Source: Streptomyces cadmiisoli (lineage in GTDB: Bacteria > Actinomycetota > Actinomycetes > Streptomycetales > Streptomycetaceae). Taken from it: a stretch of DNA of 64,000 nt. Of this stretch, positions 45,079 to 52,900 are shown in pieces. The stretch lies in contig NZ_CP030073.1 in assembly GCF_003261055.1 (NCBI RefSeq), positions 992,001-1,056,000 of the forward strand, given 5' to 3'. The translations under genes were made by a program, and so were the position numbers. Position 1 is the stretch's first letter. The number at the start of each line of letters is the position of its first letter. The notes beneath the pieces are model-generated. The model ran no database searches and was not told the origin of the DNA. It saw nothing but the letters and a program-made list of their open reading frames with translations.

Positions 45079-45735
45079 TCAAGGCGATCCGGGAAGGGCT
45101 CGCGCGCCCTGGCCATCCGACTGGACTGCATGCGCGGGATCCTGGAACAGCAGCTCGAGGACACTCTCCAACTGCCGGGCCAGAGCATCGCTTTCGGCCT
45201 GGACCAGCGCCGTATCGCCGATGATCTTTCGCATCAACCAGAACCCGGCGATCAGCGAAAGCGCGAGGCCCGCACGCTCCTGGGTACCGCTTCCCGTGAG
45301 CAGGTTCGCCAGATCCCGCCCCACGTGCCTCTCGATGGCCTGCCGCATGATCTCCGCGCTTCTCTCGTTGGACGCGGACCGAAGCATCAACAGGAACGGA
45401 TCAAGATGGCCTGCTTCGGGGGCCGTTCGGTCCACGAGCGCCCGGGCCACGTCCCGGCTCAGTTCCCGCGGGTCACCCGTGACCACCGTGCGCGGGGCGA
45501 AGGACACCTCCACCGCCTCGGCGAACAACTGCTCCTTGGAACCGAAATAGCGGTTGACCAGCATGGCGGTCACACCCGCCGCCCTGGCGATCTCACGCAC
45601 GCCCACACCGTCGTAGCCGAACCGGGAGAAGGCCTCCACCGCGGATCGCAGGATCGCCTCGCGCGTGGCCGCGGCGTTCCGGGGCCTCTTGGCGCCGGTT
45701 GCGCTGGTCGGCGGCTCGGGGAGGTCCATGTCCAT
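45079..45735 (-). CDS. TetR family transcriptional regulator
   Basis: This 218-residue regulator has an N-terminal HTH (about 22-70; NAAATREAILRSAVEAFSRFGYDG, REIARAAGVTAMLVNRYFGSKEQLF) and a C-terminal helical domain. The start is uncertain: ATG at 45735, with a second ATG two codons later at 45729 and a TTG at 45753. No clear Shine-Dalgarno precedes them; a TACACT hexamer lies only eight bases before the ATG, so a leaderless transcript is possible. Its upstream neighbour on the same strand is an atypical SDR. Confidence 0.5.
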   Translation of the reverse strand: MDMDLPEPPTSATGAKRPRNAAATREAILRSAVEAFSRFGYDGVGVREIARAAGVTAMLVNRYFGSKEQLFAEAVEVSFAPRTVVTGDPRELSRDVARALVDRTAPEAGHLDPFLLMLRSASNERSAEIMRQAIERHVGRDLANLLTGSGTQERAGLALSLIAGFWLMRKIIGDTALVQAESDALARQLESVLELLFQDPAHAVQSDGQGARALPGSP

Positions 45736-45916
45736 GGTGCGCAGTGTAGCCAAGCACAGACGGCAATTCTACGGACGTATACATGTCGCTGACCTTGTCC
45801 GTTGGCTCACATGGTCCGTTGCCCTACAGGGTCCGTCTCCCTCAGGGTCCGTGGTCGGCACCGCGCGTCGTGCGTGGTCGACCTGCCGGCGCTGTTCCGA
45901 TGGCGACGGTGCGTTG

Positions 45917-46696
45917 TCAGTACACCGAACGGATCGTGCCGCCGTCGACGCGGATGGTGGCGCCGCTGATGTAGTCGGCGTACGGACTGGCCAGATAGGC
46001 GACGGCGCCCGCGATCTCCACCGGTCGGCCGAAGCGGCCGATGTCGTTGGGCACGAAGTCGTGGGAGGCGTTGCGCTCGATCTCCTCCCACGATTCTCCC
46101 CAGCCGCGCTCCGGGGCGATCGCGGTGACCAGTTCCTGCACCGCGTCGACGAGGACCGCCCCCGGAGCGACCACGTTGGATGTCACGCCGGTGCCCGCCA
46201 GTTCCCGCGCGAGGGACACGGCCAGGTTGTGCCGCGCGGCGAGCGACGCGTTGTAGTGGGGCAGCGTCGCGATCGGCTGCGAGGCGAGACCGCCGCCGAT
46301 CTGAATCACCCGCCCCCAGCCGCGCCCGCGCATCCCCGGAACCAACCGCTGGATCATGCGGACACCCGAGACCACGTTGACTTCGTAGGTACGGGCCCAT
46401 GCCTCCGGCGTCGCCTCGGCCCAGCCGACGTGTTCGTACGATCCGGCGTTGTTGACCAGGATGTCCACCTCGCCCGCGGCGGCGGCCACGGAGTCCGCAC
46501 CTTCGTCCGTGGCGAGGTCGCCGATGGCCACGGCGACGGCGCCGATCTCGTCCGCCACCTTCCGGGTCCGGGTTTCATCCCGCCCGTGCACCACGACCTC
46601 GGCGCCCTCCGCCGCCAGCAGCCGGGCGATCGCCTCGCCCAGCCCCGAGCTCGAACCGGTCACCAGGGCCCGGCGGCCCGTCAGGTTCAGATCCAT
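45917..46696 (-). CDS. Atypical SDR protein lacking the catalytic Ser and Lys
   Basis: This 259-residue protein has the SDR Rossmann nucleotide-binding motif (VTGSSSGLGEAIARLLAAEGA) and NNAG. The active-site signature is changed: the tyrosine is present in HYNASLAARHN, but the Lys four residues later is Leu and the Ser 13 residues before it is Gly. It may be a non-oxidoreductase SDR relative or use other residues. The ATG at 46696 follows GGAAAGG. The palindromic region at 46716-46748 lies upstream, and a TetR gene follows downstream. Confidence 0.5.
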   Translation of the reverse strand: MDLNLTGRRALVTGSSSGLGEAIARLLAAEGAEVVVHGRDETRTRKVADEIGAVAVAIGDLATDEGADSVAAAAGEVDILVNNAGSYEHVGWAEATPEAWARTYEVNVVSGVRMIQRLVPGMRGRGWGRVIQIGGGLASQPIATLPHYNASLAARHNLAVSLARELAGTGVTSNVVAPGAVLVDAVQELVTAIAPERGWGESWEEIERNASHDFVPNDIGRFGRPVEIAGAVAYLASPYADYISGATIRVDGGTIRSVY

Positions 46697-46715
46697 CGCT
46701 CTAGCCTTTCCCTCT

Positions 46716-46748
46716 TGTATACGACTGTAGACATGACTTAAGTCTACA
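46716..46748 (-). promoter_or_regulatory. Palindromic operator candidate upstream of the atypical SDR
   Basis: TGTAGAC-N9-GTCTACA (46726-46748) is a perfect inverted repeat that encloses a second perfect palindrome, GACTTAAGTC (46736-46745), with GTATAC alongside at 46717-46722. A similar GTATACATGTC lies before the TetR gene near 45778. Likely a TetR-family target. Confidence 0.5.
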
Positions 46749-46974
46749 CCCGGCAACATGCGGGTGCGGCGAAGCGGCGCGCGCCGCGGTCGCGGGCCGG
46801 TGTGCTGAGCGCGCCGGGAAGTCCGGCTATACCGTTGAACCGGGTGCGCGCCGCTGAACGAGGTGCGCACCGCGTACGACGAGCGCCCTTCGACCCAGTC
46901 GGTCGACTCGGGCCGCACGCTCTCACCCTCCTCGGCATGTGGTGCGGTTCCGGCCGTGGCGGAACGGAGGAGGG

Positions 46975-47682
46975 ATGGCAGGTTCAGGCGACCGACCCGC
47001 TGATCCGGGGTTGGGAACGAAGTCACAGGTCCTGCTCACCACTGCCGCGGGGTGTGTCAACGCCATCGGCTTTCTGACCCTCGGCGGTGTCTTCACCAGC
47101 GTGATGACGGCCAATTCGGCACTGCTGGGGTTGGCACTGGGAAACGGCGACCCGGCCATGGCGAAACTGGCGGGGGTGGCGATCGTGGCCTATCTCGCGG
47201 GCGCGGTGCTGGGCGGGTCGGCTGCCGCACGAAGCGGCCGCGGGGTCCGCTCGGGCATGCGCGGGGCCCTGGCGGTGGAGTGCGTCGTGCTGTCAGCCGT
47301 GTGGGCGTTCTGGCTGGTCGTCGACGGCAGGCCTCAAGCCGTGGAGAAAGCGGTGCTGCTCGCCGCCAGTTGTCTCGCCATGGGATGTCAGAGTGGTGGT
47401 ATCCGAGTGGCGAGCGGTGGCGCACTGACCACCGCCTATATGACGGGTGCCATGACCGGTGTCGTGACGGACTTCGTGACGCGCAGACGGTTCGACAGAC
47501 ATGTCGCGCTGATCGTGCTGCTGCTCCCCGTCGGAGCCGCCATCGGCGGCTTGACCGTCCGCTGGGCCCGCCTGGCAGCCCCCGCCGTACCCGTACTGCT
47601 GGTGGCCGCGGCCCTCGCAGTCGTGATGTACGGCGGACGAAGCGCGGCTCGCCGCCACCACGGTGCCGAGCACAGCGACTAG
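46975..47682 (+). CDS. YoaK/DUF1275-type membrane protein
   Basis: This 235-residue protein has about six membrane helices. The first segment, LLTTAAGCVNAIGFLTLGGVFTSVMTANSALLGLALG, and later AASCLAMGCQSGGIRVASGGALTTAYMTGAMTG, match the YoaK (DUF1275) family, whose function is unknown. The ATG at 46975 is preferred because GGAGG lies just before it; an upstream GTG at 46939 is possible. It is convergent with the SDR gene at 47870, separated by a bidirectional hairpin. Confidence 0.5.
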   Translation: MAGSGDRPADPGLGTKSQVLLTTAAGCVNAIGFLTLGGVFTSVMTANSALLGLALGNGDPAMAKLAGVAIVAYLAGAVLGGSAAARSGRGVRSGMRGALAVECVVLSAVWAFWLVVDGRPQAVEKAVLLAASCLAMGCQSGGIRVASGGALTTAYMTGAMTGVVTDFVTRRRFDRHVALIVLLLPVGAAIGGLTVRWARLAAPAVPVLLVAAALAVVMYGGRSAARRHHGAEHSD

Positions 47683-47725
47683 GTCGCTCCCGGCACTGGA
47701 CGACGGCGAGCACAGCGTCAGTCCC

Positions 47726-47748
47726 GCCGGCCGTGGACGACGGCCGGC
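47726..47748. terminator. Bidirectional hairpin between YoaK-type and SDR genes
   Basis: GCCGGCCGT (47726-47734) pairs with ACGGCCGGC (47740-47748) around a GGACG loop, between two convergent genes. Confidence 0.5.
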
Positions 47749-47869
47749 ACAGCAAGTAGGACTCTCTGGGCCCTGACCGCTGACGAGCGCGACGAGTGGG
47801 CCGCACTCGGCCCCGAACTGCGGCCGGCAGGCCACTCGGGCGAAGGCCCGTTGATGCGGGGCTGTCCGA

Positions 47870-48832
47870 TCAGCGGCGGACGGCGTCGGCGGCGTAGGCC
47901 CAGAGCCGTTCCGCCGCGTGACGGTCGAGGGCGTGCCGGGCGACACCGCCGGGGCCCTCGTCGTCGATCTCCACGACCCGGGCCTCCTGGTTGTCCTCGA
48001 AGTAGCGGCCGGTGACGCCCTTCACCAGCGGTGACGCGGCCAGCAGTACGGATGTCGCGGCTCCCTGGGCGGGTGTCTTGTAGTACGGCAGCGGTGTCAG
48101 GTTCCCTTCGTCGTCCATCACGCCGAAAGCGCGCATGGTGTCGTCGTCGAGATGGCGCTGCAAATTGGTCAGGATGTACCCGGGGTTCAGGGCGTTGACC
48201 GCGATGCCGTCCGCCGCCCATCGGTCGGCCCCGACGGCGAAGAGGACCATGGCGGTCTTGGACTGCCCGTACGCGACCCAGGGATCGTAGGGGCGCCCCT
48301 CGAACTGCGGGTCGTCGAAGTCGAACGGCACATTGCGGTGGGCGCCTGAGCCGACCAGCACCACGCGGGCCGATCCCGCGGCGCGCAGCGCGGTGTGCAG
48401 GGCGGTGGTCAGCGCGAAGTGACCGAGGTAGTTCGTGGCGAGCTGCAGCTCCCAGCCGCCGGGACCGACCTCGCGGGTCGGCAGGGCCATGATCCCGGCG
48501 TTCGCGACCAGGATGTCCAGCGGACCCTCCCAAGCCTGCGCGAAGGCGTCGACGGAGGTGAGGTCGCCCAGGTCGAGTGCCTCGGCTCGCACGCTCCCCG
48601 CGCCGCGAACGGCGGCGATCTCGGCGGCCAGCGACTCGGCGGCCTCGGGACGGCGGGTGGCCACGGTGACCTCGGCGCCGGCCAGGGCCAGGGCCCTGAC
48701 GGTTTCGGCCCCGATACCGGAAGCGCCGCCGGTGACCACGGCGCGGCGTCCGGTGAGGTCCACGCCGTCGATCACCTCGGCGGCGCTGGTGTGGGAGTGG
48801 AAGGGGGTGGTCAGTCTGGATGCGGCGTTCAC
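47870..48832 (-). CDS. SDR family oxidoreductase (retinol-dehydrogenase-like)
   Basis: This 320-residue SDR has an intact active site. GRRAVVTGGASGIGAETVRALALAGA is the Rossmann nucleotide motif near residue 30, NAG is the central motif, VLVGSGAH carries the Ser, and YGQSKTA carries Tyr and Lys. The length and C-terminal extension resemble the retinol-dehydrogenase/WWOX-like branch of SDRs. The GTG at 48832 has GGAAAG eight bases upstream. It is divergent from an AraC-type regulator gene across a 114-bp palindrome-containing region, one of three such SDR-AraC pairs in this window. The substrate is unknown. Confidence 0.5.
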   Translation of the reverse strand: MNAASRLTTPFHSHTSAAEVIDGVDLTGRRAVVTGGASGIGAETVRALALAGAEVTVATRRPEAAESLAAEIAAVRGAGSVRAEALDLGDLTSVDAFAQAWEGPLDILVANAGIMALPTREVGPGGWELQLATNYLGHFALTTALHTALRAAGSARVVLVGSGAHRNVPFDFDDPQFEGRPYDPWVAYGQSKTAMVLFAVGADRWAADGIAVNALNPGYILTNLQRHLDDDTMRAFGVMDDEGNLTPLPYYKTPAQGAATSVLLAASPLVKGVTGRYFEDNQEARVVEIDDEGPGGVARHALDRHAAERLWAYAADAVRR

Positions 48833-48859
48833 AAGTGGTCTTTCCGGAGATGCGGAGTC

Positions 48860-48915
48860 CGTACGCACTTCACCGTACGATGGCCGAATCGGACGATCTA
48901 CAATTCAACGTCCGA
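48860..48915. promoter_or_regulatory. Palindromes in the first AraC/SDR divergent promoter
   Basis: Two CGTACG sites (48860-48865, 48874-48879) and the inverted repeat TCGGAC-N15-GTCCGA (48889-48894 / 48910-48915) lie between divergent SDR and AraC genes; candidate AraC operators. Confidence 0.5.
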
Positions 48916-48946
48916 GATACTTCAGCCATCGTCCAGAAGGAGTGCC

Positions 48947-49993
48947 ATGGATCCGCTGGAGGACGTGCTGGCCCTGCTGCGGACACGCAGCCACCTGTCG
49001 TCGAGCCTCGCGGCGGGAGGCCGGTGGGCCGTGCGGTTCCAGGCACCCCCCGGTGTGAAATTCAATGCGGTACGACGGGGCAGCTGCCTCCTGGAAGTCG
49101 ACGGCCTGCCCGAGTCCATCGCCCTGTCGGAAGGAGACTGCTACCTGCTCACCCGCCCGCTGCCTTTCACCCTGCGCAGCGACTCGGAGGCGACCCCGGT
49201 CGACGCGGCCTCCGTCTTCGCGGACGTCACCGGCGGCGTGGCGCGCACGGGAACGGGCGACGACGTCTTCCTGATCGGTGGTCGCTTCTCCTTCGGTGAG
49301 CGGGCCCAGGAACTGCTGCTCGACGGACTGCCCCCGGTGGTCCATGTACCTGCCGGTACCGAGCAGGCCGAGGCCCTGGAGTGGGCGCTCACCGCCATCG
49401 ACCTGGAACTGCGGCGCAAGCCGCCGGCCTCGACCCTCGTGGCGGAACACCTGGCCGTCGTGATGCTCGTCCATGTCCTGCGTCTGCACCTCGACCGGCG
49501 GCCCCACGCACTGTCGGGATGGCTGTCCGGTCTGGCCGACCCGGTGGTGGCCGAGGCTTTGGCGGCGATGCACGAGAATCCCACCCACGCCTGGACGGTG
49601 GCCGAACTGGCCGGGGCCGCCAAGGTGTCACGCTCCACGCTGGCCGCGCGGTTCAAGGACACGGTCGGTCAGGCCCCCCTGGAGTACCTGACCGGATGGC
49701 GGATCGAACTCGCCTCCCGGCGGCTGCGGGAGGGCACCGAAACCCTTGCATCCGTCGCCCGCTCCGTCGGGTACGGGTCGGAGAGCGCGCTCAGCGTCGC
49801 CTTCAAACGGGTCACGGGAATCTCACCCAGCACGTACCGAAGGCAGTTGAACGCCGTCGGGCCGGCGCACGACGAGGACTCGGGCACGGTGGACCAGGGC
49901 CTGTCCCCAGCAGGGGCGCGCGGGAGACGGGCACCGACACCACCTGCACCGCGGACGCGAACCGATCGGAACGGCGTGGCACGGTGCCGGTGA
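48947..49993 (+). CDS. AraC family transcriptional regulator with cupin domain
   Basis: This 348-residue regulator has an N-terminal cupin sensor (about 10-135) and a C-terminal double HTH (about 210-300; WTVAELAGAAKVSRSTLAARFK, SVARSVGYGSESALSVAFKR). A Pro/Arg-rich tail follows the HTH. The ATG at 48947 has AGAAGGAG six bases upstream. It is divergent from an intact SDR gene and is a clear relative of the AraC regulators at 58552-59508 and 61853-62752, which are also divergent from SDR genes. Confidence 0.5.
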   Translation: MDPLEDVLALLRTRSHLSSSLAAGGRWAVRFQAPPGVKFNAVRRGSCLLEVDGLPESIALSEGDCYLLTRPLPFTLRSDSEATPVDAASVFADVTGGVARTGTGDDVFLIGGRFSFGERAQELLLDGLPPVVHVPAGTEQAEALEWALTAIDLELRRKPPASTLVAEHLAVVMLVHVLRLHLDRRPHALSGWLSGLADPVVAEALAAMHENPTHAWTVAELAGAAKVSRSTLAARFKDTVGQAPLEYLTGWRIELASRRLREGTETLASVARSVGYGSESALSVAFKRVTGISPSTYRRQLNAVGPAHDEDSGTVDQGLSPAGARGRRAPTPPAPRTRTDRNGVARCR

Positions 49994-50042
49994 GGTCCAC
50001 GACCGTCAGGACCGGGCACCTGAGGATCGGTCAAGTGCCCTG

Positions 50043-50720
50043 TCAGCGAGTCGACGCACGGCGCGGGGACGGCGTTATGCGGACCGGCTTCTCCACCGGC
50101 GCGCTCTCGAGGTCGTCGAGCTGCGCGACGATCGTGCCGCGCAGGTCGTCGTAGTCCTCGAAGCAGTGGTCGTTGAAGAGGGTGTAGCCCGTCCACATGA
50201 GATTGGCGCACACCCGTGCCGGCACCCGGCCCGTCTGCGCGCCCATGCCGACCAGCGCCACCGAACGGATGCTGCCCGGCGTTCTCTTGTTCTGCTGGTG
50301 GATCGCCTGGAACGCGGCGGCGCAGGCCAGGGCCACGTTCAGTGTGTCGCTGACGTTCTGCGACGACGTCTCCATCGTCGGTGTGGAGATCAGGAATCTC
50401 GGCTTGACCGCGCCGGACGCCACGCACACCGCGCTGCCCACCGGCAGCGATCCGGCGAACTGGCTCTGGATCGCCTTCTGCACCCTCAGCTGGATTCCCG
50501 CGCCGAGATACCGCTTGACGACCGCGTCGACCCCGCCGTCCATCCGGCCCCGGGAGTTGGTGGGGCTGACCCAGGCGTCGACGTCCTCGTCGAGCAGGGA
50601 GCCCCGACGGATCTCGATCTCCGGGGTGTCCGCGAACGCCGCTCGCCAGGCCTCCACCACTTCGGTGTTGATGTCGGTCAGCACCACCTTGAGCGGCGAC
50701 GGCACGCGGTCCACAGTCAT
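50043..50720 (-). CDS. Macro-domain protein (ADP-ribose binding), divergent from an ART fusion
   Basis: This 225-residue protein is a single macro domain. The segment DAWVSPTNSRGRMDGGVDA (about 49-67) is the macro ADP-ribose loop, with the usual VNAAN replaced by VSPTN (Asn55 retained) and GG kept; FLISTPTM and the C-terminal NVSDTLNVALACAAAFQAIHQ strand-helix complete the fold. Proteins of this kind bind or hydrolyse ADP-ribose from proteins, DNA or RNA. The ATG at 50720 has GGAG six bases upstream. It faces, 189 bp away, a gene fusing a UNG-like domain to an ADP-ribosyltransferase, which implies paired write/erase functions as in DarT/DarG (inference). Confidence 0.5.
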   Translation of the reverse strand: MTVDRVPSPLKVVLTDINTEVVEAWRAAFADTPEIEIRRGSLLDEDVDAWVSPTNSRGRMDGGVDAVVKRYLGAGIQLRVQKAIQSQFAGSLPVGSAVCVASGAVKPRFLISTPTMETSSQNVSDTLNVALACAAAFQAIHQQNKRTPGSIRSVALVGMGAQTGRVPARVCANLMWTGYTLFNDHCFEDYDDLRGTIVAQLDDLESAPVEKPVRITPSPRRASTR

Positions 50721-50772
50721 GGCTAACTCCGATCGGGAAGCGGTCACTCGACTGATCGGGACGCTACCGCGA

Positions 50773-50834
50773 CCCACTGACAGCGCAGCCGCTCGGACCG
50801 GTGGCCGCACGCGTCGGAAGCGACTGTCAGTGGG
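50773..50834. promoter_or_regulatory. 11-bp inverted repeat in the macro/UNG-ART promoter
   Basis: CCCACTGACAG (50773-50783) and CTGTCAGTGGG (50824-50834) are perfect inverted repeats 40 bp apart, centred in the 189-bp divergent region. This geometry suits a looping or two-site repressor serving both genes. Confidence 0.5.
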
Positions 50835-50909
50835 CTGCCCTAATCTCCTGTGCACCTTACGGATCAGTCCTTCCACCAGGACAGTTCAACCTCTCGGAGT
50901 CCGTCCACC

Positions 50910-52526
50910 ATGAGCGATGCCCGCACCCCCGCCACGCCCGACCCCAACGACCCGCTCGCCCTCGCGGAACTGTTCAAGGGCGGCGGTGAACCATGGCTTC
51001 CGCTGCTGAAGCCGGTCATCGAGGCGCAGCCGGACGCTGCCGCGTTCATCGGCCCCGGCCGCAGCCCGGAGGTCGTCCCTGTTCGCGAACTGACCTTCCA
51101 GGCGCTGAAGCCCAACGCGCCGCACAAGTGGAAGGTCGTGGTCTTCGGCCAGAATCCGTATCCGCGGCCGGAGAGCGCCACCGGCATCGCCATGTTCGAC
51201 AACACCTTCCACGACTGGAAGGACAGCCAGTTCGGCAGGGTCGTCAGCATCCGCTGCATCATCAAAGCGGCGGCGATGTGGAAGTACGGGATTCCCAAGA
51301 AGACCCCGATAGCCGACATTCGCGCGCTGCTGAAGGAGCGCGACACCGTGCAGCCGCCGGAGTGGTTCCAGGCGATGCTCACGCAGGGCGTGCTGCTGCT
51401 GAACGCGGCGCTGACGGCCAGCGGCGACGGCGCGATGGGCACCGACCGGCACACCCGGTTCTGGCGACCGGTCGCCGAGCGGGTCGTCGAGGAGATACTC
51501 AAGGCCAAGCAGAGCGCCGACGAGGAGGACCGCGGGGTCGTCTTCGCGTGGTGGGGGGCGCACGCGCGCAGCCTGAAGAAGGTCGTCCTCCAGCTCCAGA
51601 AGAAGTATCCCGAGGTCGAGGTCCGGCACATCGACCACGCCAATCCCGCGGCACAGGGCGACATCTTCTGCGACGGCGACCACTTCGAGATGGTGAACAA
51701 CGCCCTCGCATCGCTGGGCGCCGACCCGATCGACTGGCTGCCGAGCACCGGCTGGAACAATCTCGCGGCGGGCAGCGGTCAGGCCGGCGGTGATGTCGCG
51801 GACCGTATGGGCGCGTTCATCGCGTCCACCATGGAACTGCATCAGCTGTACCTCGACCGTCTCTCGGGGGTCAAGGACGAAGGTCTCGTCCTCCCCGCGA
51901 TCACCGGGATGTTCGACACTCCGCTGATGGAGTTCCGCGAGGCCGTCGCCCCGGTCGCCGGGCTGCTGTCCGGACTGGGCCATCACGTCGACCGTTCACA
52001 CGAGTTCGGCAAGCGGCGGGCCGACGAGGCGTCCGGCGGCCTGTCCGCCGAAGCGATCGCGGCTCTCTACCTCTACACGTGCGAGTCCACGTTCTACCGG
52101 GAGATCAACTCCGTCCTGCGCACCCCGGACCGGACCAGACTCGTCCCGTACCTGCCCTACCTGCGCCTGCTGTTCTCGGCGGTGTCACAACTCCCGGCGC
52201 GGACAGCTCCGTTGTGGCGCGGTGTGGCCCTGGACATGCGTGCGCAGTACCCGCTCGGCCGGACCGTGACCTGGTGGGGTGTTTCCTCGTGCACCTCCGA
52301 GCTGGGCGTGGCCAAGGCGTTCCTCGGCGGCCGGGGCAAACGGACGCTGTTCGAGGTCGTCCCCGCCCGAGCGGTGAGCATCCGCGACTTCTCCGCGTTC
52401 ACCAGCGAGGAGGAGTTCATCCTGCTGCCGGGAACGCAGTTGAAGGTCACGGACGTCAAGGCCGAGCGCGGCGGTCTGTGCACCGTGAAGCTGACGGAGG
52501 TGCAGGAGCAGACCCTGGTGTCCTGA
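50910..52526 (+). CDS. Uracil-DNA glycosylase-like domain fused to an R-S-E ADP-ribosyltransferase
   Basis: This 538-residue fusion has an N-terminal domain (about 50-285) that follows family-1 UNG closely. VFGQNPYP (80-85) replaces GQDPYH, GVLLLNAALT keeps the uracil-pocket Asn165, VVFAWWGAHA matches the next strand, and HANPAAQGDIFCDGDHF replaces the HPSPLS loop (His243 kept), ending with the UNG-like PIDW. The catalytic Asp of UNG is therefore Asn82, so base excision may be weak or altered. The C-terminal domain (about 330-530) is an R-S-E ADP-ribosyltransferase: PLWRGV (Arg437), WGVSSCTS (Ser/Thr loop, 456-463) and SEEEFILLPG (E500-x-E502), resembling arginine-type ARTs. ATG at 50910, CGGAG nine bases upstream. 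A macro-domain gene diverges from it. DNA-directed ADP-ribosylation or phage defence is inference. Confidence 0.5.
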   Translation: MSDARTPATPDPNDPLALAELFKGGGEPWLPLLKPVIEAQPDAAAFIGPGRSPEVVPVRELTFQALKPNAPHKWKVVVFGQNPYPRPESATGIAMFDNTFHDWKDSQFGRVVSIRCIIKAAAMWKYGIPKKTPIADIRALLKERDTVQPPEWFQAMLTQGVLLLNAALTASGDGAMGTDRHTRFWRPVAERVVEEILKAKQSADEEDRGVVFAWWGAHARSLKKVVLQLQKKYPEVEVRHIDHANPAAQGDIFCDGDHFEMVNNALASLGADPIDWLPSTGWNNLAAGSGQAGGDVADRMGAFIASTMELHQLYLDRLSGVKDEGLVLPAITGMFDTPLMEFREAVAPVAGLLSGLGHHVDRSHEFGKRRADEASGGLSAEAIAALYLYTCESTFYREINSVLRTPDRTRLVPYLPYLRLLFSAVSQLPARTAPLWRGVALDMRAQYPLGRTVTWWGVSSCTSELGVAKAFLGGRGKRTLFEVVPARAVSIRDFSAFTSEEEFILLPGTQLKVTDVKAERGGLCTVKLTEVQEQTLVS

Positions 52527-52538
52527 CCGGCGTCGCCG

Positions 52539-52570
52539 CCGGCCGCCGTCCCGAGTGGGGTGGCGGCCGG
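52539..52570 (+). terminator. Hairpin after the UNG-ART gene
   Basis: CCGGCCGCC (52539-52547) pairs with GGCGGCCGG (52562-52570), starting 13 bases past the stop. Confidence 0.5.
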
Positions 52571-52827
52571 GGCGGTGTGGTCACCGATCCGGGAGCGGGC
52601 AGGCCGTAGCGATCGTTCCGCCCCCACGGACGGCACGGCACCGTACGGCACGACACGGCGTGGCGGGCGTGGTGTGGCCTGGCCACCGCACCTTCGGACG
52701 AGACGGATCACCAACCGCATGAAAGGATTCAACGGGTCAGGGCTCGGAAGCTATCCCCCAGTCCGCCGTCGCGTCAACGACTGAGGCAAAGAAAGCGCCT
52801 TCAGTCGCACGGCTGCACACCGGTCCC

Positions 52828-52856
52828 TTGACAGAGCATGCTCACGTCTCTAGCTT
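52828..52856 (+). promoter_or_regulatory. Sigma70-type promoter of the GH78 gene
   Basis: TTGACA (52828-52833) and TAGCTT (52851-52856) are 17 bases apart, a canonical spacing. The predicted start site is near 52863, which places translation initiation at the GTG at 52901, not at upstream codons. Confidence 0.5.
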
Positions 52857-52860
52857 CCAG

Positions 52861-52876
52861 TTTGAATCGTTACAAA
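52861..52876 (+). promoter_or_regulatory. LacI-type operator overlapping the GH78 transcription start
   Basis: TTTGAATCGTTACAAA is a near-palindrome (arms TTTG/CAAA, CG centre) typical of LacI-family sugar repressor sites, covering the predicted start site. No lacI-type gene is in this window. Confidence 0.5.
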
Positions 52877-52900
52877 AAGGTCGCAGATTCGGAGCCGCTC

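Larger units (their letters stand above)
52527..52900. other. Intergenic region between UNG-ART and the rhamnosidase gene
   Basis: About 375 bases: the terminator at 52539-52570, then GC-rich sequence with no recognised feature, then the rhamnosidase promoter and operator at 52828-52876. No tRNA or attachment site is evident. Confidence 0.5.
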
